In this document: positions 6,326-7,567 of the stretch, in pieces
How positions within the stretch are numbered: the first letter of the stretch is position 1
Layout of the letters: the number at the start of each line of letters is the position of its first letter
Assembly (NCBI GenBank): GCA_946410535.1
Contig: CAMKAR010000098.1
Span: forward strand, 1-7,567
From: an uncultured Bacteroidales bacterium
GTDB taxonomy: Bacteria > Bacteroidota > Bacteroidia > Bacteroidales > F082
Length of the DNA: 7,567 bases
Reading direction: 5' to 3'
Program-made: the position numbers and the translations under genes
The notes under the pieces: generated by a model
What the model was told of the DNA's origin: nothing
Databases searched by the model: none
Seen by the model: the letters and a program-made list of their open reading frames with translations, nothing else

Positions 6326-7567
6326 ATGAACGCATACGAGATTAGAAATAGCTTTTTGGACTTCTTCCGTTCCAAAGGGCATGAGATTGTGCCCTCGGCA
6401 CCCATCGTCGTCAAGAACGACCCGACATTGATGTTCACCAACGCTGGCATGAACCAATTCAAGGACATCTTTTTGGGCAACCAACCCGCCAAGTGGAACC
6501 GCGCCGCCGACACGCAGAAATGCCTCCGAGTTTCGGGAAAACACAACGACCTTGAGGAAGTGGGCCACGACACCTACCACCACACCATGTTTGAGATGTT
6601 GGGCAACTGGTCGTTTGGCGACTATTTCAAGAAAGAAGCTATCGCCTACGCTTGGGAATACCTCACCGAAGTGGTGAAAATCGACAAGGACAGGCTCTAT
6701 GTGACCGTCTTTGGCGGCGACGAAAAGGACGGACAAGCCGCTGACATGGAGGCATATAACTATTGGAAGGAACATGTCAGCGAAGACCGCATCATCTACG
6801 GCAACAAGAAGGACAACTTCTGGGAAATGGGCGAGACTGGTCCCTGCGGTCCCTGCTCCGAAATCCACATCGACCTGCGCGACGAGGAAGCCCGAAAGCA
6901 AATCGCTGGCCGCGACCTCGTCAACAAGGACGACCCGCAAGTGATTGAGATTTGGAACCTTGTGTTCATGCAATACAACCGCATGGCCGACGGCCATTTG
7001 GTGGAACTCCCCGCCAAGCACGTCGACACGGGTATGGGTTTTGAACGCCTCGTGCGCGTGCTGCAAGGCAAGACCTCGAACTACGACACCGACGTGTTCC
7101 AGCCCATCATCCAAGAAATCGCCAAGATGTCTGGCATCGAATACGGCAAGGCCGAGAAGACCGACGTGGCCATGCGCGTCATCGCCGACCACCTGCGTGC
7201 CGTCAGCTTCGCCATCGCCGACGGGCAACTGCCGTCGAACAACGGCGCCGGTTACGTCATTCGCCGCGTGCTGCGTCGCGCCGTGCGCTACGGTTTCACC
7301 TTCCTCGGCTTCGAGGAGCCGTTTGTGTGCAACTTGCTGCCCATCCTCGTCAGCCAGATGGAACACAACTATCCCGAAATCAAGAAGCAGCAAGAACTCG
7401 TCAGCAAAGTCATCCGCGAGGAAGAAGCCTCGTTCCTGCGCACCTTGGCCCAAGGCATCAAGCGTTTTGAGGGCTATGTGGAGCAACACCAAGGCCAGGA
7501 CATCGACGGCAATTTCGCCTTCGAGCTGTTCGACACCTTCGGCTTCCCCATCGACCTCACCCAGCTG
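6326..7567 (+). CDS. alaS: Alanyl-tRNA synthetase, N-terminal 414 residues (cut by window edge)
   Basis: Class II aminoacyl-tRNA synthetase that charges tRNA-Ala with alanine in the cytoplasm. The frame from the ATG at 6326 is open to the last base. Class II catalytic landmarks are clear: [14 protein letters not shown] (about 34-47), motif 2 with [13 protein letters not shown] at 63-75 and [14 protein letters not shown] at 91-104, [12 protein letters not shown] around 170-181, [10 protein letters not shown] around 233-242, ADHLRA at 287-292, and motif 3 [10 protein letters not shown] at 305-314. The family is usually about 870-880 residues; the visible part covers the catalytic core and the start of the tRNA-recognition domain, while the editing domain and C-Ala domain lie beyond the window. 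The leader has no Shine-Dalgarno sequence (CACTATAA before ATG). Divergent from the M23 peptidase gene, an arrangement I recall as common in Bacteroidota. Confidence 0.97.
   Translation, partial: MNAYEIRNSFLDFFRSKGHEIVPSAPIVVKNDPTLMFTNAGMNQFKDIFLGNQPAKWNRAADTQKCLRVSGKHNDLEEVGHDTYHHTMFEMLGNWSFGDYFKKEAIAYAWEYLTEVVKIDKDRLYVTVFGGDEKDGQAADMEAYNYWKEHVSEDRIIYGNKKDNFWEMGETGPCGPCSEIHIDLRDEEARKQIAGRDLVNKDDPQVIEIWNLVFMQYNRMADGHLVELPAKHVDTGMGFERLVRVLQGKTSNYDTDVFQPIIQEIAKMSGIEYGKAEKTDVAMRVIADHLRAVSFAIADGQLPSNNGAGYVIRRVLRRAVRYGFTFLGFEEPFVCNLLPILVSQMEHNYPEIKKQQELVSKVIREEEASFLRTLAQGIKRFEGYVEQHQGQDIDGNFAFELFDTFGFPIDLTQL

Noticed and set aside
6139..6573. Minus-strand frame of 144 codons spanning the alaS start and the M23 start
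   Set aside because: It crosses the predicted promoters and overlaps conserved starts on both sides; the translated product has no family resemblance.
6320..7492. Minus-strand open frame of 390 codons opposite alaS
   Set aside because: It is a shadow of the highly conserved alaS frame and would run through the alaS start; no domain is recognisable.

Overview
This window looks like core chromosome of an uncultured or unspecified member of the Bacteroidota, most likely Bacteroidales. Four things point there: a complete cargo protein of the type IX secretion system (signal peptide plus type A C-terminal sorting domain), promoter boxes of the Bacteroidota form TAnnTTTG, A-rich leaders without a Shine-Dalgarno sequence, and gene neighbourhoods (alaS opposite an M23 peptidase and a MerR regulator; PASTA protein with an RluD-like enzyme near ddl) that I recall from this phylum. 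I see no mobile element, phage gene, CRISPR array, tRNA or rRNA. No species can be named from the sequence alone.

Layout, left to right. Positions 1-648 (minus) hold the first 216 codons of ddl, D-alanine--D-alanine ligase, cut by the window edge. A 93-base AT-rich gap separates it from a divergent three-gene operon on the plus strand: a membrane-anchored protein with three PASTA domains (742-1629), a 704-residue T9SS-exported protein (1607-3721), and an RluD-like 23S rRNA pseudouridine synthase (3718-4776). The three cistrons overlap by 23 (or 17) and 4 bases, so they are probably co-transcribed and translationally coupled. A convergent gap (4777-4860) carries a C/G-rich repeat whose second copy runs into the end of the next gene. 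On the minus strand follow a short MerR-type regulator (4861-5220) and, upstream of it with only 2 bases between, a membrane-anchored M23 (LytM-type) peptidase (5223-6197). Across a 128-base intergenic region with two back-to-back promoter boxes, alaS (alanyl-tRNA synthetase) starts at 6326 and runs off the right edge after 414 codons.

Common theme: four of the seven genes relate to the cell envelope. Ddl makes the D-Ala-D-Ala dipeptide of peptidoglycan precursors, PASTA domains in other proteins bind peptidoglycan or its precursors, the M23 protein has all residues of a peptidoglycan endopeptidase, and the T9SS protein is destined for the cell surface or medium. The two remaining enzymes, RluD-like and AlaRS, belong to translation. 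I found no convincing new biological system; the points most worth a second look are the exported protein embedded as the middle cistron of the PASTA-RluD operon and the intergenic repeat that supplies the C-terminus and stop codon of the MerR gene.
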